The notes below the pieces were generated by a model. The model was given only the letters and a program-made list of their open reading frames with translations. It was not told the DNA's origin and ran no database searches. Shown here piece by piece: positions 55,605 to 64,000 of a stretch of 64,000 nucleotides of DNA (its first letter is position 1; each line of letters starts with the position of its first letter). Where the stretch lies: the NCBI GenBank assembly GCA_002431965.1, contig DJEW01000002.1, forward strand, positions 1 through 64,000, in the 5' to 3' direction. Source of the DNA: Clostridiales bacterium UBA5888 (GTDB lineage Bacteria; Bacillota; Clostridia; Oscillospirales; Oscillospiraceae). Both the position numbers and the translations under genes were made by a program.

Positions 55605-57136
55605 TGAAAGGGCTGGGCAATACATACACCGCCGTCACCGGCATACGCAAAACGCGCGAATGGCGCGGTCTGCGCGACACTGCGTATGACTTTGCATGGT
55701 GGCTCACAACGTGGAAGGACATGGCAGCGTTCGTGCTGCGTTCGCCGGCGCAGGTCGTCAAGGGGCTGTGGAAATACCGCTGGATGGCGACGTATCTCAC
55801 CGTCCCCGCGTTCATCGACCGCCAGCTTGAGGGCAGCCGCGGCGTGCAGCTGCGCTCGGGTCATATTCTTTATGACGTCATCGTCAAGCACACCATTGAC
55901 ATCATCTCCACCATGTTCGGCGCCGACCGAAGCATAGGCGGCAGCAGGGCGCTCTCCGATCGGATAGTGTGCCTTGACGAGCTTGTGCCGACGGAGCTTA
56001 TGTGCGGCTTTCCCAATCTCATCGGGCTTCCGGTGCAGACCATCCCCATTTTTCTCTCCTCCATGATAAATCAGCAGCTCCCGCCGGTGTACCTCGATGC
56101 GATAGAAAACTACGGCGTGCCGTCGGACGTATGCCCGCTGCCGTCGGCGGAGGCAGGCGTCGCCATTGAGGGGGACTATCCCATTTTCGGCAAGTGCTTT
56201 ATCTCATGCAATATGCCCTGCGACGGCAGCATCATGACAAGCGCCTATCAGGACCGTTACTTCAGGCTGCCCACATACGAGCTGGGCGTGCCGCTGAGGT
56301 ACAACGACGATGTTGACGCGCAGGAATACGCCGTTGAGGAGATACTCGGCTGCATCCGCTTCATTGAGGAGCAGACCGGGGAAAAATTTGACTGGGACGC
56401 TTTCTTTGCCGGGCTTGAAAAGTACAACCGCGTCACGCGCTTCCATCTTGAGCTGTGGGAAATAAACCGCACGCGCTATCCTCAGGTCGTGGGCGCGACG
56501 CCGTGGCTTTACCGCATGTATTCGTTTCATCTGCACGGCGGCATGGACGAGCGCTTTATCCGCGCGGACGACAAGGTGCGGCGCATCATGCACGCGGGCT
56601 ATGAAAAGCGCCTGCCCTGCGCGCGCGAAATGCGCCACAAGGCGCTGGTGTGGTCCTGCCCCGCCAATTATTACACGAGCTTTGCCAACTGGCTGGCGCT
56701 GTGCTGGGGCATCGTGTGCGTGATGGATATGGAGACGCACATCTCCCAGCAGATAATCGACACCTCATCCCCCCGCAAAGCACTGGAGGGTCTTGCGCTC
56801 ACCTTTGAGCGCACCACCATGCGCAAGCACACCAAGGGCGGGTACAAAAACGCCGTGGACGAGCTGTGGCGCGTCGCGGAGGAATACAACGTTGACACCA
56901 TCATCATGTACGACCAGATCTCCTGCAAGGGCATGGACGGTCTGCAAGGCATTTTTGACGATCAGGCGCGCGAGCGGAACTACAACTTCATCTGGGTACG
57001 GCAGGATCTTATGGACTGCCGCACCATCTCCCGCGCGGATATGCGCGCACAGGTGAACGCATATATGACCTCCGTATTGCGTGAAGAGCCGCTCGACCCA
57101 ACGCTTGTGGATTTCGACGACAGCGAGGCGTGGTGA
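55604..57136 (+). CDS. 2-hydroxyacyl-CoA dehydratase family protein (subunit 2)
   Basis: 510 aa from the ATG at 55604 (GGAGGG upstream), overlapping the previous stop as TGATG. Same broad family: VPTELMCGFPNLIGLP, FISCNMPCDG, VWSCPANYYTSFANWL and DTIIMYDQISCKGMDGLQGI supply conserved cysteines. Larger than usual (family members are mostly 380-430 aa), with an extra N-terminal part including a Trp-rich stretch. Likely partner of the preceding protein. Substrate unknown; amino-acid-derived or aromatic acyl-CoA thioesters are typical for the family. Confidence 0.72.
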   Translation: MKGLGNTYTAVTGIRKTREWRGLRDTAYDFAWWLTTWKDMAAFVLRSPAQVVKGLWKYRWMATYLTVPAFIDRQLEGSRGVQLRSGHILYDVIVKHTIDIISTMFGADRSIGGSRALSDRIVCLDELVPTELMCGFPNLIGLPVQTIPIFLSSMINQQLPPVYLDAIENYGVPSDVCPLPSAEAGVAIEGDYPIFGKCFISCNMPCDGSIMTSAYQDRYFRLPTYELGVPLRYNDDVDAQEYAVEEILGCIRFIEEQTGEKFDWDAFFAGLEKYNRVTRFHLELWEINRTRYPQVVGATPWLYRMYSFHLHGGMDERFIRADDKVRRIMHAGYEKRLPCAREMRHKALVWSCPANYYTSFANWLALCWGIVCVMDMETHISQQIIDTSSPRKALEGLALTFERTTMRKHTKGGYKNAVDELWRVAEEYNVDTIIMYDQISCKGMDGLQGIFDDQARERNYNFIWVRQDLMDCRTISRADMRAQVNAYMTSVLREEPLDPTLVDFDDSEAW

Positions 57137-57253
57137 AAAGACCGCATTCGTATGAAAGCTGCGCCTGCCGTTAAGCGCGATGAGCGCGGGCTAGGCATCA
57201 ATCGGCTTGCCGCAGAAGTTTGACACCGAGCAGGAAATAAAATGATATAAGAT

Positions 57254-57293
57254 ATAAAAAAAGAAACCGTCACCCGGTAAGGTGACGGCTTCT
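57254..57293 (-). terminator. Terminator of the murI-DUF1934-ArgRS-like operon
   Basis: On the minus strand an 11-bp stem (57291-57281 with 57274-57264, G-T pairs allowed) is followed by CTTTTTTTAT. The stop codon of the ArgRS-like gene (57272-57270) lies within the hairpin. Confidence 0.85.
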
Positions 57294-58112
57294 TTTGCAT
57301 ACCCCGGCGCTGTCGAGCGCGTACCCCAGCGTGCGGCGTGCAGCATCCAGCAGCAGCAGGCGCTGGGCAAGCGTTTGCTCACCGGCATTAAAATACCGCG
57401 GCACGGCATACAGTGCATAAAATCCATCCGCGAGATGCAAAGCGTAAGCGCACAGCGCCGCGGCATCTCCTCGCTCCTCTGCCCGCGCGCACTCGCCCGG
57501 CAGCGCGGCGATCAGCTTTATAAGCGCGCGCTCTGCCGGGAGCGCAAGGTGCGACGTGTCCGCCGCTTCTGCCGGATACGCCGGCAGCGCGGATAAAGCG
57601 CAGTTTTCAACGACCGCTCCAATGCGCGCATACGCATAGCGCACACGGTATATGGGGTTTTCCATATCGCCGCGTTGGGCAAGCTCCTGCTCCGGCACGT
57701 CCGCCGTATGCGGGAAAAGCCGCAGCACCTCAAGCGCCGTTTCCGGCTGCGAGAGCGCAGGGGGCGGAGCGCCAAAGCGCGCCGCTTCGTCCAGCGCCGC
57801 ATTATACCACGCATCGCCGAACGTGAAATTCAAAAAGCCCGACTCTGCCGCCGTGACGCCGGCAAAGCAGCCGCCGTTGAGGTCTATATTCCGCACAAGC
57901 AGCCGCGCAAGCGCCGCCGGCGGCAAGCCGAGCGCCGCTGCATTGACAAGCGCATGGTTGGCGGCAAGATCGCCATGCACAGCGCGCCGCGGCGGCATGA
58001 CCGCGCCGTCAAGCCGCGCGCCCTTCGCCGCTTTCTCCGGCAAGGTGCGCTCAAACGCCGCGGCTATCACCATCTGCGCGTTTTCCGCGGCGGTCCGCAT
58101 CAGGTCTCTCAC
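57270..58112 (-). CDS. ArgRS-like protein lacking the catalytic core (DALR anticodon-binding domain)
   Basis: 280 aa, half the size of arginyl-tRNA synthetase. Residues 1-100 match its N-terminal domain (GDLAANHALVNAAALGLPP, AAESGFLNFTFGDAWY). Residues about 150-280 match the DALR anticodon-binding domain (ENPIYRVRYAYARIGAVVEN ... LLLLDAARRTLGYALD). The Rossmann catalytic domain with HIGH and KMSK-type motifs is completely absent, and the two parts join smoothly, so this is a stable domain-deleted paralogue rather than a broken gene. It cannot charge tRNA; it may bind tRNA-Arg. It overlaps the DUF1934 gene by 4 bp, and DUF1934 (ywiB) lies next to true argS in Bacillus, which supports the descent. 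Confidence 0.8.
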   Translation of the reverse strand: MRDLMRTAAENAQMVIAAAFERTLPEKAAKGARLDGAVMPPRRAVHGDLAANHALVNAAALGLPPAALARLLVRNIDLNGGCFAGVTAAESGFLNFTFGDAWYNAALDEAARFGAPPPALSQPETALEVLRLFPHTADVPEQELAQRGDMENPIYRVRYAYARIGAVVENCALSALPAYPAEAADTSHLALPAERALIKLIAALPGECARAEERGDAAALCAYALHLADGFYALYAVPRYFNAGEQTLAQRLLLLDAARRTLGYALDSAGVCKRSRHLTG

Positions 58113-58549
58113 TGCGCGGCGGACGGCTGGCGTTCTCTGACCTGCACGAAAAATCTGTTGCGCGAGACCACCGTGTGCTCCATGTCCAGCACGTAATCCA
58201 CCGTAAGCCTGCCGCCGTGCTCGTCAAAGCTTTTGTCGATGCTGCGTGTGTTGACGTTGAGCGTGGCATTGCCGTAGGGCGTGCTGTAGAGAAATTGATT
58301 CTTCTCACGCTCGCGCAGTATCATGCGGCTGGTCACCGCGCCGTCGCGGTCAACCACGATCTCGTTCGGTCTGACAAAAACGCTCGTGCGCGTTCCCTCC
58401 AGCCCTGTTACCTCGGTCTCAAGATAGCTGAAGCAATACGTATCGCCATCGACAAAATATTCGCCGTCCGTGCTGAATTCTATAACGTCGTCCTCGCCCT
58501 CGTCACTGTTGTGGATGCTGCGCATCCGGATAACAACATCCTTTATCAT
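58109..58549 (-). CDS. DUF1934 (YwiB-like) protein
   Basis: 146 aa. IRMRSIHNSDEGEDDVIEFS, YFVDGDTYCFSYLETEVTGL and FLYSTPYGNATLNVNTRSID are typical of DUF1934, small beta-barrel (calycin-like) proteins of unknown function, usually beside argS. Overlaps both neighbours by 4 bp, so it is co-translated with murI and the ArgRS-like gene. Confidence 0.85.
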   Translation of the reverse strand: MIKDVVIRMRSIHNSDEGEDDVIEFSTDGEYFVDGDTYCFSYLETEVTGLEGTRTSVFVRPNEIVVDRDGAVTSRMILREREKNQFLYSTPYGNATLNVNTRSIDKSFDEHGGRLTVDYVLDMEHTVVSRNRFFVQVRERQPSAAQ

Positions 58550-59355
58550 TCCGCCAAACCCTCCGCGCTCGCCGTATGCACATGCCCGGCAATATCCTCG
58601 CCAAGCAGCGCGCCGGCATTTGCGGCAAAGCTGTCCGCGCTGCCGCTTGTATAATACTCCGTTGTTCCGCCCGTCCCCGTGAGGGCGTGCACCTTGAGAT
58701 AATCGCTCATGCTCCGCGCGGCGCAGCCCGCCGCGCTGACGATGCGCACATCGCGCCCGATGTAGTTTCTTATCGCGTTCCCGGCAAAATCAAAATGCGT
58801 GCAGCCCAGAAGCAGCGCGCAAATTCCGCGTGCCCTGAGCGGCGCGAGATATTCCTCCACGGCGGCGGTAAGCTCCGGGTCGTGCTCATCCGTATGCCCA
58901 TGCTCGATAAGACGCACAAAATCCTGGCATGCGCCGTCTACTATCTCGCGTCCGGGGCAGAGCTCCCGCAGGCGGCGCTTGAACGCGCCGTTCCTGATGC
59001 TCGCGCTCGTGGCGATAACGCCCAGCGGCGCATCGCCCGGCACGGCGGCAAGAGCGGCGACGCTCGCGTCTATCACGTTGAACACCGGGATGCGGAAGGC
59101 CGCGAGTACGTCCGGCGCGGTGCTGGACACTGTGCCGCAGGCGGCAATTATCGCCTTTGCGCCAAAGGACGCGGCAAGCTCCATATCCTCCTGCGCCATG
59201 CGCCGTAGTTCCGTCTGACTGCGTACCCCGTAAGGGTTGCGCCCGGTGTCGCCAAAATATACGATATTCTCCTCCGGCAGGAGCTGCCTGAGCACGCGCA
59301 GTGCCGAAAGCCCGCCAAGCCCGGAATCGAATATACCGACAGGTCTGTTGTCCAT
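58546..59355 (-). CDS. murI: Glutamate racemase
   Basis: 269 aa. IFDSGLGGLSALRVLRQLLP, YFGDTGRNPYG, AACGTVSSTAP (first catalytic Cys) and LLLGCTHFDF (second catalytic Cys) are complete. It makes D-glutamate for peptidoglycan. First gene of a coupled operon with DUF1934 and the ArgRS-like protein. A weak promoter TTGTAT-N17-TAAAAT lies upstream. Confidence 0.96.
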   Translation of the reverse strand: MDNRPVGIFDSGLGGLSALRVLRQLLPEENIVYFGDTGRNPYGVRSQTELRRMAQEDMELAASFGAKAIIAACGTVSSTAPDVLAAFRIPVFNVIDASVAALAAVPGDAPLGVIATSASIRNGAFKRRLRELCPGREIVDGACQDFVRLIEHGHTDEHDPELTAAVEEYLAPLRARGICALLLGCTHFDFAGNAIRNYIGRDVRIVSAAGCAARSMSDYLKVHALTGTGGTTEYYTSGSADSFAANAGALLGEDIAGHVHTASAEGLAE

Positions 59356-59524
59356 GCTGATCCTCTTACTGAAAAACTTGCGTCTGAAATCTGACTGACG
59401 GTTTATTTTACCTCAACACGCGCGCCAATACAAGCAAAATTTGTTTGACATGATATGTGGAATTATGGCTTGCTTAGTGCTATAATAGAATTACCGACAG
59501 TGATCAAGGAGGCGAACACGCATT

Positions 59525-59938
59525 ATGAATATAGAGCTTACCGACAAGGAGTTCAGGCGGCTGCTCGACATGGTATATATCGGCAACTGGATTCTGAATT
59601 CCACGCGCGGAGACGACCGGTTTGAGGATTACGATCTGATGCAGGAGAAGCTGTTTTCAATGTGCCCGGCAAACGGGATGCGCTCGCTCGTGCAGATGTG
59701 GCATGGGCACATCTTCCCGTCAAAGGCGTATGAGGACGGCGGCATCCACGAGGCTATAGCCGACTATGAAGACGCGGTATTCTACAATATACTGGCGGAA
59801 GAGCTGGCGCGGCGTGATCTCGGGCTTGAAGACACGGACCCGGAGAGCTTCGACGAGCTGACCGCAAGGATGGACGATTATCTCAACGAATTTGAGCGCA
59901 ACGGGCTGGACACCGTGAGCGTGGACATTGACGATTAA
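59525..59938 (+). CDS. Conserved hypothetical acidic protein
   Basis: 137 aa, very acidic, mostly helical. ITDKEF-like start (IELTDKEFRRLLDMVYIGNW), then DDRFEDYDLMQEKLFSM, and a C-terminal DYLNEFERNGLDTVSVDIDD. AAGGAGG precedes the ATG and TATAAT (59482-59487) lies upstream. No known domain is recognised. It is 11 bp upstream of greA and probably co-transcribed, so a link with transcription or stress is possible but unproven. Confidence 0.75.
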   Translation: MNIELTDKEFRRLLDMVYIGNWILNSTRGDDRFEDYDLMQEKLFSMCPANGMRSLVQMWHGHIFPSKAYEDGGIHEAIADYEDAVFYNILAEELARRDLGLEDTDPESFDELTARMDDYLNEFERNGLDTVSVDIDD

Positions 59939-59949
59939 GAGGCGCAGCC

Positions 59950-60453
59950 ATGCATGACGAACTGACAAAGCAGGATATAAAAAAAATGAAGGAGGAGCTT
60001 GACTACCGCAGGCTTGAGCTAATGCCGGAGCTGATAGAGGAGGTCAAGCGCACGCGCGCCTTCGGTGATCTGAGCGAGAACTTTGAGTACAAGGCGGCAA
60101 AGCAGGCGCAGAACAAAAACCGCAGCCGCATCCGTTATCTCGAGGGCATGATAAAAACCGCGACCGTTATAAGCGACCGCTCCGCCAGTGATGAGGTCGG
60201 ACTTTTCGATAAGGTTGAGATATATATGCCAGAGGACGACGAGGTGGACACCATTCAGGTCGTCACGACGGTGCGCTGCGATCCGCGGCGGGGGCTTATA
60301 AGCAAGGAATCTCCCTTCGGGCAGCAGGTGCTCGGCAAAAAGGTGGGTGACCGCTTTACAGTCAGGGTCGATGACAGCTACAGCTATGAAGCGGAGATAC
60401 GCTCCATCACCAAGTGCAGCGACGACGGCTCAGTGCCGCTGCTGGAGTATTGA
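59950..60453 (+). CDS. greA: Transcription elongation factor GreA-type
   Basis: 167 aa. N-terminal coiled coil with GDLSENFEYKAAKQAQN, whose acidic tip (Asp and Glu) enters the RNA polymerase channel and promotes cleavage of backtracked RNA. C-terminal FKBP-like domain with GLISKESPFGQQVLGKKVGD. The longer C-terminal part is a variation on the usual 158-aa GreA. A terminator follows. Confidence 0.88.
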   Translation: MHDELTKQDIKKMKEELDYRRLELMPELIEEVKRTRAFGDLSENFEYKAAKQAQNKNRSRIRYLEGMIKTATVISDRSASDEVGLFDKVEIYMPEDDEVDTIQVVTTVRCDPRRGLISKESPFGQQVLGKKVGDRFTVRVDDSYSYEAEIRSITKCSDDGSVPLLEY

Positions 60454-60519
60454 CGCGCGTCACGCACAAAGCGGCGCGATACGCAAGCCGTGATCCTCTC
60501 ATATATGCATATATATGCA

Positions 60520-60557
60520 AAATCCCTGTGGAAATGCTCCCGCAGGGATTTCGTTTT
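60520..60557 (+). terminator. Terminator of the greA operon
   Basis: 11-bp stem (60520-60530 with 60541-60551, one T-G pair), 10-nt loop, then CGTTTTG. Confidence 0.78.
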
Positions 60558-60584
60558 GTCTGTATAGTGAGGAGAAACGGAAAA

Positions 60585-61121
60585 TTACTTTGCAGACTCC
60601 ATACCGGCGACAAGAGCCTTCTTGTTGCCCTCAAGGAAGCGGAGCTTGCGCTCGCCAAGCTCAATGCGGATGGCCTCGGTCATTTTGTCAACGGAGACAA
60701 TTGGCATCTTCTCCAGCAGCGCGCCCAGAATTGCAACGTTTGCGCCCTTGGGGTTGCCGACCTCCTCGGCGATCTTCATCGCGTCGCAGTAAACAACGGT
60801 GATGTCGTCGCGGGTGGACTTGCGGTCAATGATGGAGCTGTTGATGACGAGAACGCCGCCGGGCTTGACGCTGTGCTCGAATTTGTCAAGGGATGGCAGG
60901 TTCATGGCAACAACGGCGTCAGCCTTGTCAACCAGCGGGGAGGCAACATCCTCATCGCTGACGATGACGGAGCAGTTTGCCGTGCCGCCGCGCATCTCGG
61001 GACCATAGGAGGGAAGCCAGGAGACATGCTTGCCGTCGAGCATACATGCCATTGCCATGAATTTACCGATGAGCAGCATACCCTGCCCGCCGAAACCGGC
61101 AAATATAAACTCTTTAGTCAT
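60585..61121 (-). CDS. 2-oxoacid:ferredoxin oxidoreductase, gamma subunit
   Basis: 178 aa. FAGFGGQGMLLIGKFMA and SWLPSYGPEMRGGTANCSVI are the gamma-subunit hallmarks. With alpha, beta and delta subunits it oxidatively decarboxylates a 2-oxoacid to acyl-CoA and reduces ferredoxin. The alpha-subunit sequence favours branched-chain (VorB-type) or 2-oxoglutarate substrates over pyruvate. Last gene of the operon, 2 bp after the beta gene. Confidence 0.92.
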   Translation of the reverse strand: MTKEFIFAGFGGQGMLLIGKFMAMACMLDGKHVSWLPSYGPEMRGGTANCSVIVSDEDVASPLVDKADAVVAMNLPSLDKFEHSVKPGGVLVINSSIIDRKSTRDDITVVYCDAMKIAEEVGNPKGANVAILGALLEKMPIVSVDKMTEAIRIELGERKLRFLEGNKKALVAGMESAK

Positions 61122-61123
61122 AG

Positions 61124-61867
<744 letters not shown>

Positions 61868-62941
61868 TTATATACCCTCCTTCATTTTGAGGATCTTTGC
61901 CTTTATCTCCTCGGTGGTAGGCATCTGGCTGCCGCAGTAGCCGAAGTAATCGACAGGCAGCGCGCCGTTGACGGCGAGACGGACGTCCTCCATCATCTGA
62001 CCCTCGTTGACCTCGACGTCGAGTATTGCCTTTGCGCCCTTGACGGCATCGGCAAGCTGGGCATACGGGAACGGCCACACGGTGATCGGGCGGAAAAGAC
62101 CGACCTTGACGCCCTGCTCGCGCAGGTCGTTGATGGCGGACTTGGCGATACGCGCGACAGTGCCGAACGCGGTGATGACGATGTCGGCGTCCTCGGTCTT
62201 GTAGCACTCGTACTCCACGTCGTTCTTCTCTATCTCGCGGTAAATAGCCTGAAGGTTGTTGTTGTGAACGGTGAGATCCTCGGTGTTGATATAGAGAGAG
62301 TTGATGACCGCGCGCTTTGCAGGATCGTCGCCGGGCTTCCAGCCAGTGGCGGCCCAGGGCTTCTTCTCCGGGTCAACCTTGTATTCGACCATTTCCGGCA
62401 TTTCAACAGGCTCCATCATCTGCGCCATGATGCCGTCCGCCAGTATCATGACAGGAACTCTGTACTTCTCGGACTTGTCATAGGCATAGCCGAGGATGTT
62501 GATTGCTTCCTGGATGGAGGCGGGAGCATAGGTAATAAGGTGATAGTCGCCGTTGCCGCCGCCCTTTGTTGCCTGGAAGTAATCGCCCTGAGAGGCCTGG
62601 ATGCTGCCCAGGCCGGGACCGCCGCGCATGACGTTGAGGATGACGCACGGAAGCTGAGCGCCGGCGCAGTAGGATATGCCCTCCTGCTTGAGGCTGACGC
62701 CGGGGCTGGAGGAAGAGGTGATGACGCGAGCGCCGGTGGAGGCGGCGCCGTACACCATGTTGATTGCCGCGATCTCGCTCTCGGCCTGCAGGAAGCAGCC
62801 GCCGATCTCGGGCATACGGGCGGACATATACTCGGGTATCTCAGTCTGCGGGGTAATAGGATAGCCGAAGAAGAAACGCGCGCCGGCACGAATGGCGGCT
62901 TCAGCGATCGCTTCGCTACCCTTCATAAGAGTCAATGCCAT
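61868..62941 (-). CDS. vorB: 2-oxoacid:ferredoxin oxidoreductase, alpha subunit (VorB-type)
   Basis: 357 aa. GSEAIAEAAIRAGARFFFGY, PITPQTEIPEYMS, QAESEIAAINMVYGAASTGA and TSSSSPGVSLKQEGISYCAG are the substrate- and CoA-binding regions. This sequence type is usually called 3-methyl-2-oxobutanoate:ferredoxin oxidoreductase VorB; 2-oxoglutarate (KorA) is the main alternative. It provides branched-chain acyl-CoA and reduced ferredoxin in amino acid fermenters. Confidence 0.9.
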   Translation of the reverse strand: MALTLMKGSEAIAEAAIRAGARFFFGYPITPQTEIPEYMSARMPEIGGCFLQAESEIAAINMVYGAASTGARVITSSSSPGVSLKQEGISYCAGAQLPCVILNVMRGGPGLGSIQASQGDYFQATKGGGNGDYHLITYAPASIQEAINILGYAYDKSEKYRVPVMILADGIMAQMMEPVEMPEMVEYKVDPEKKPWAATGWKPGDDPAKRAVINSLYINTEDLTVHNNNLQAIYREIEKNDVEYECYKTEDADIVITAFGTVARIAKSAINDLREQGVKVGLFRPITVWPFPYAQLADAVKGAKAILDVEVNEGQMMEDVRLAVNGALPVDYFGYCGSQMPTTEEIKAKILKMKEGI

Positions 62942-62954
62942 TTTTCTTTCCTCC

Positions 62955-63164
62955 TTAATCCTTCTCTATCCTGATCGCTACATCCGGGCAGGTGCGCGCA
63001 CAGGACGCGCAGCCGATGCAGGCTGCCTGGTCGACTACCTCTGCGGGGTGATAGCCCTTTGCGTTGAGCTTCGTCCTGGAGAGAGCAAGAACGTTCTTCG
63101 GGCACGCTCTCACGCAGAGGCCGCAGCCTTTACAGACCAGCTCATTGATAGTTACTTTTACCAT
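62955..63164 (-). CDS. Ferredoxin-type delta subunit (two 4Fe-4S clusters)
   Basis: 69 aa. Two motifs, [12 protein letters not shown] and [12 protein letters not shown], each bind a 4Fe-4S cluster. It passes electrons from the alpha/beta complex to ferredoxin. 13 bp before the alpha gene. Confidence 0.93.
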   Translation of the reverse strand: MVKVTINELVCKGCGLCVRACPKNVLALSRTKLNAKGYHPAEVVDQAACIGCASCARTCPDVAIRIEKD

Positions 63165-63233
63165 TGTACAACCTCTTTTCTTATATGATTTGCCATTGCC
63201 AATTATATAAAAACCGCTTTCGCGGGGTCGCGC

Positions 63234-63944
63234 CTATTCGTCCAGCCCTCTTATCCAGCTGTCCCAGTCACGCTCCATATACATATCAATTGCAACCGGC
63301 GTGCCGATATACCTCGGGTCATGTCCCTCGGCAAGGAATTTGTCCAGAAACTCCTTCCTGCCGGAGGTGTAGAGCACCGGCGTGCCCGTGATCTCCGACA
63401 CCTCGCGTATCATTTCATAGCCGTCGCGAAGCTCCGCATCCGTGGTGGCGGTGGCAAGGTTGGTGTTGTTGATCATGCCGGTGATCTTCAGGCGGGAGTG
63501 CGTCTCCATCTCCTGCTGAAGCCTGACGATCTTCTCCACCGTGCCCGCGAGCGGGCGGCGGATGTTCACAACGTTGAGCACCTCCAGCGCACCGTTTTCA
63601 AGCTGCATAAAATCCTGATGGTAGCGCCCCAGCGCCGTCGCGCCGACAGCGTCTCCGCCGACGTCGAACACGACCGTGTCCCAGTCCATATCGAACGCGG
63701 AGGCGACCTCCGCCGGGAGCGAGAGCGTCTCGATGCCGGAGCAGGAGTAGTTCGGCGAGACAAGGCGTATCTCCTTCATGCGCGTCATCCTGCCGCGCTC
63801 CGTAAGGCGGAAGTAGGTGTTGACCATGTCGAGGTCAAGAAGCTCCGTTCTCTCGCCGCGGGCAGCCGCCTGAAACGCAAAGTTGAGCGCCAGCTCCGTC
63901 TTTCCGCTGCCGTAGTTGCCTATGAGAACATACATTTTTTTCAT
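63234..63944 (-). CDS. P-loop NTPase encoded ahead of the vor-type operon
   Basis: 236 aa from the ATG at 63944; a GTG three codons earlier is possible. Walker A IGNYGSGKTELALNFA; ELLDLDMVNTYFRL and VVFDVGGDAVGATALGRYHQ (Walker B-like, with DVGGD) resemble the MinD/CobQ/Soj SIMIBI group. It lacks a membrane-targeting helix. Members of this group occur next to 2-oxoacid:ferredoxin oxidoreductase genes in other anaerobes as far as I recall; a role in cofactor or cluster assembly is possible, but nothing in the sequence proves it. It is 69 bp upstream of the delta subunit. Confidence 0.75.
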   Translation of the reverse strand: MKKMYVLIGNYGSGKTELALNFAFQAAARGERTELLDLDMVNTYFRLTERGRMTRMKEIRLVSPNYSCSGIETLSLPAEVASAFDMDWDTVVFDVGGDAVGATALGRYHQDFMQLENGALEVLNVVNIRRPLAGTVEKIVRLQQEMETHSRLKITGMINNTNLATATTDAELRDGYEMIREVSEITGTPVLYTSGRKEFLDKFLAEGHDPRYIGTPVAIDMYMERDWDSWIRGLDE

Positions 63945-64000
63945 GCTATCCACCGTCCGGAATATACTTTTCTTACATGTATTATTGTAACATTTGCCTG

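Noticed and set aside
54408..57136. 2-hydroxyacyl-CoA dehydratase pair as part of the bile acid pathway
   Set aside because: It is 12 kb away beyond housekeeping genes, has its own promoter, and the chemistry (2-hydroxyacyl-CoA) does not fit bile acid 7-dehydration.

Overview
The window looks like a chromosomal segment of a strictly anaerobic, GC-rich member of the Clostridia, most likely an uncultured gut Oscillospirales-type bacterium. The grounds are separate rpoB and rpoC genes, the Firmicutes gene orders gdpP-rplI-dnaB and tilS-hpt-ftsH, a class B sortase, a DUF1934 gene beside an ArgRS-like gene, a four-subunit 2-oxoacid:ferredoxin oxidoreductase, and above all genes for bile acid 7-alpha-dehydroxylation. 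This assignment rests on gene content and family knowledge; no database search was run.

Layout. (1) 0-14.5 kb: a very large secreted and probably wall-linked protein, an orphan adenine-N6 DNA methyltransferase, rpoC and rpoB with their own promoter and terminator (no rplJL upstream and no rpsL/rpsG downstream), a divergent Gpi18-like membrane glycosyltransferase, and a tRNA-Leu(GAG). (2) 14.5-21 kb: a FatA-type thioesterase, an AT-rich patch with a decayed gene remnant and a perfect 16-bp inverted repeat, then a minus-strand operon SDR - type III CoA-transferase - FMN/FAD reductase. These three match the baiL-baiK-baiJ set in kind and size and are divergent from a LysR regulator. (3) 21-38 kb: an almost gap-free minus-strand array that begins with baiCD and baiE and runs on through a second SnoaL-type dehydratase, ATP-grasp enzymes, a sodium:solute symporter with a 34-aa accessory peptide, a pyruvyl transferase, two GT2 glycosyltransferases, an opine-dehydrogenase-like enzyme, rfbD, rfbC and ugd. 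(4) 38-42 kb: baiH, divergent from baiCD, then an AraC regulator with two DNA-binding domains and an overlapping cupin-only partner. (5) 42-64 kb: mostly housekeeping: an EamA permease, sortase B, a cytidylate-kinase-like protein, ftsH, hpt, tilS, dnaB, rplI, gdpP, a sugar nucleotidyltransferase, a 2-hydroxyacyl-CoA dehydratase pair, an ArgRS-like protein without a catalytic core, murI, greA and a vor/kor-type operon.

Most interesting system. BaiE keeps the known catalytic residues at the same numbers (Tyr30, Asp35, His83, Asp106, with Arg147 one residue shifted). BaiCD and BaiH are close to full-length matches, including their Fe-S cysteines. The genes are not in the compact order known from Clostridium scindens. 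They are split into three blocks, lie at the head of what may be a 16.5-kb operon of surface-glycan genes, and have their own AraC and LysR regulators. A BaiJ-type reductase points to allo (5-alpha) secondary bile acids. baiB, baiG and a clear baiA are not in the window. Whether the glycan genes, the symporter and the second dehydratase belong functionally to bile acid metabolism is inference.
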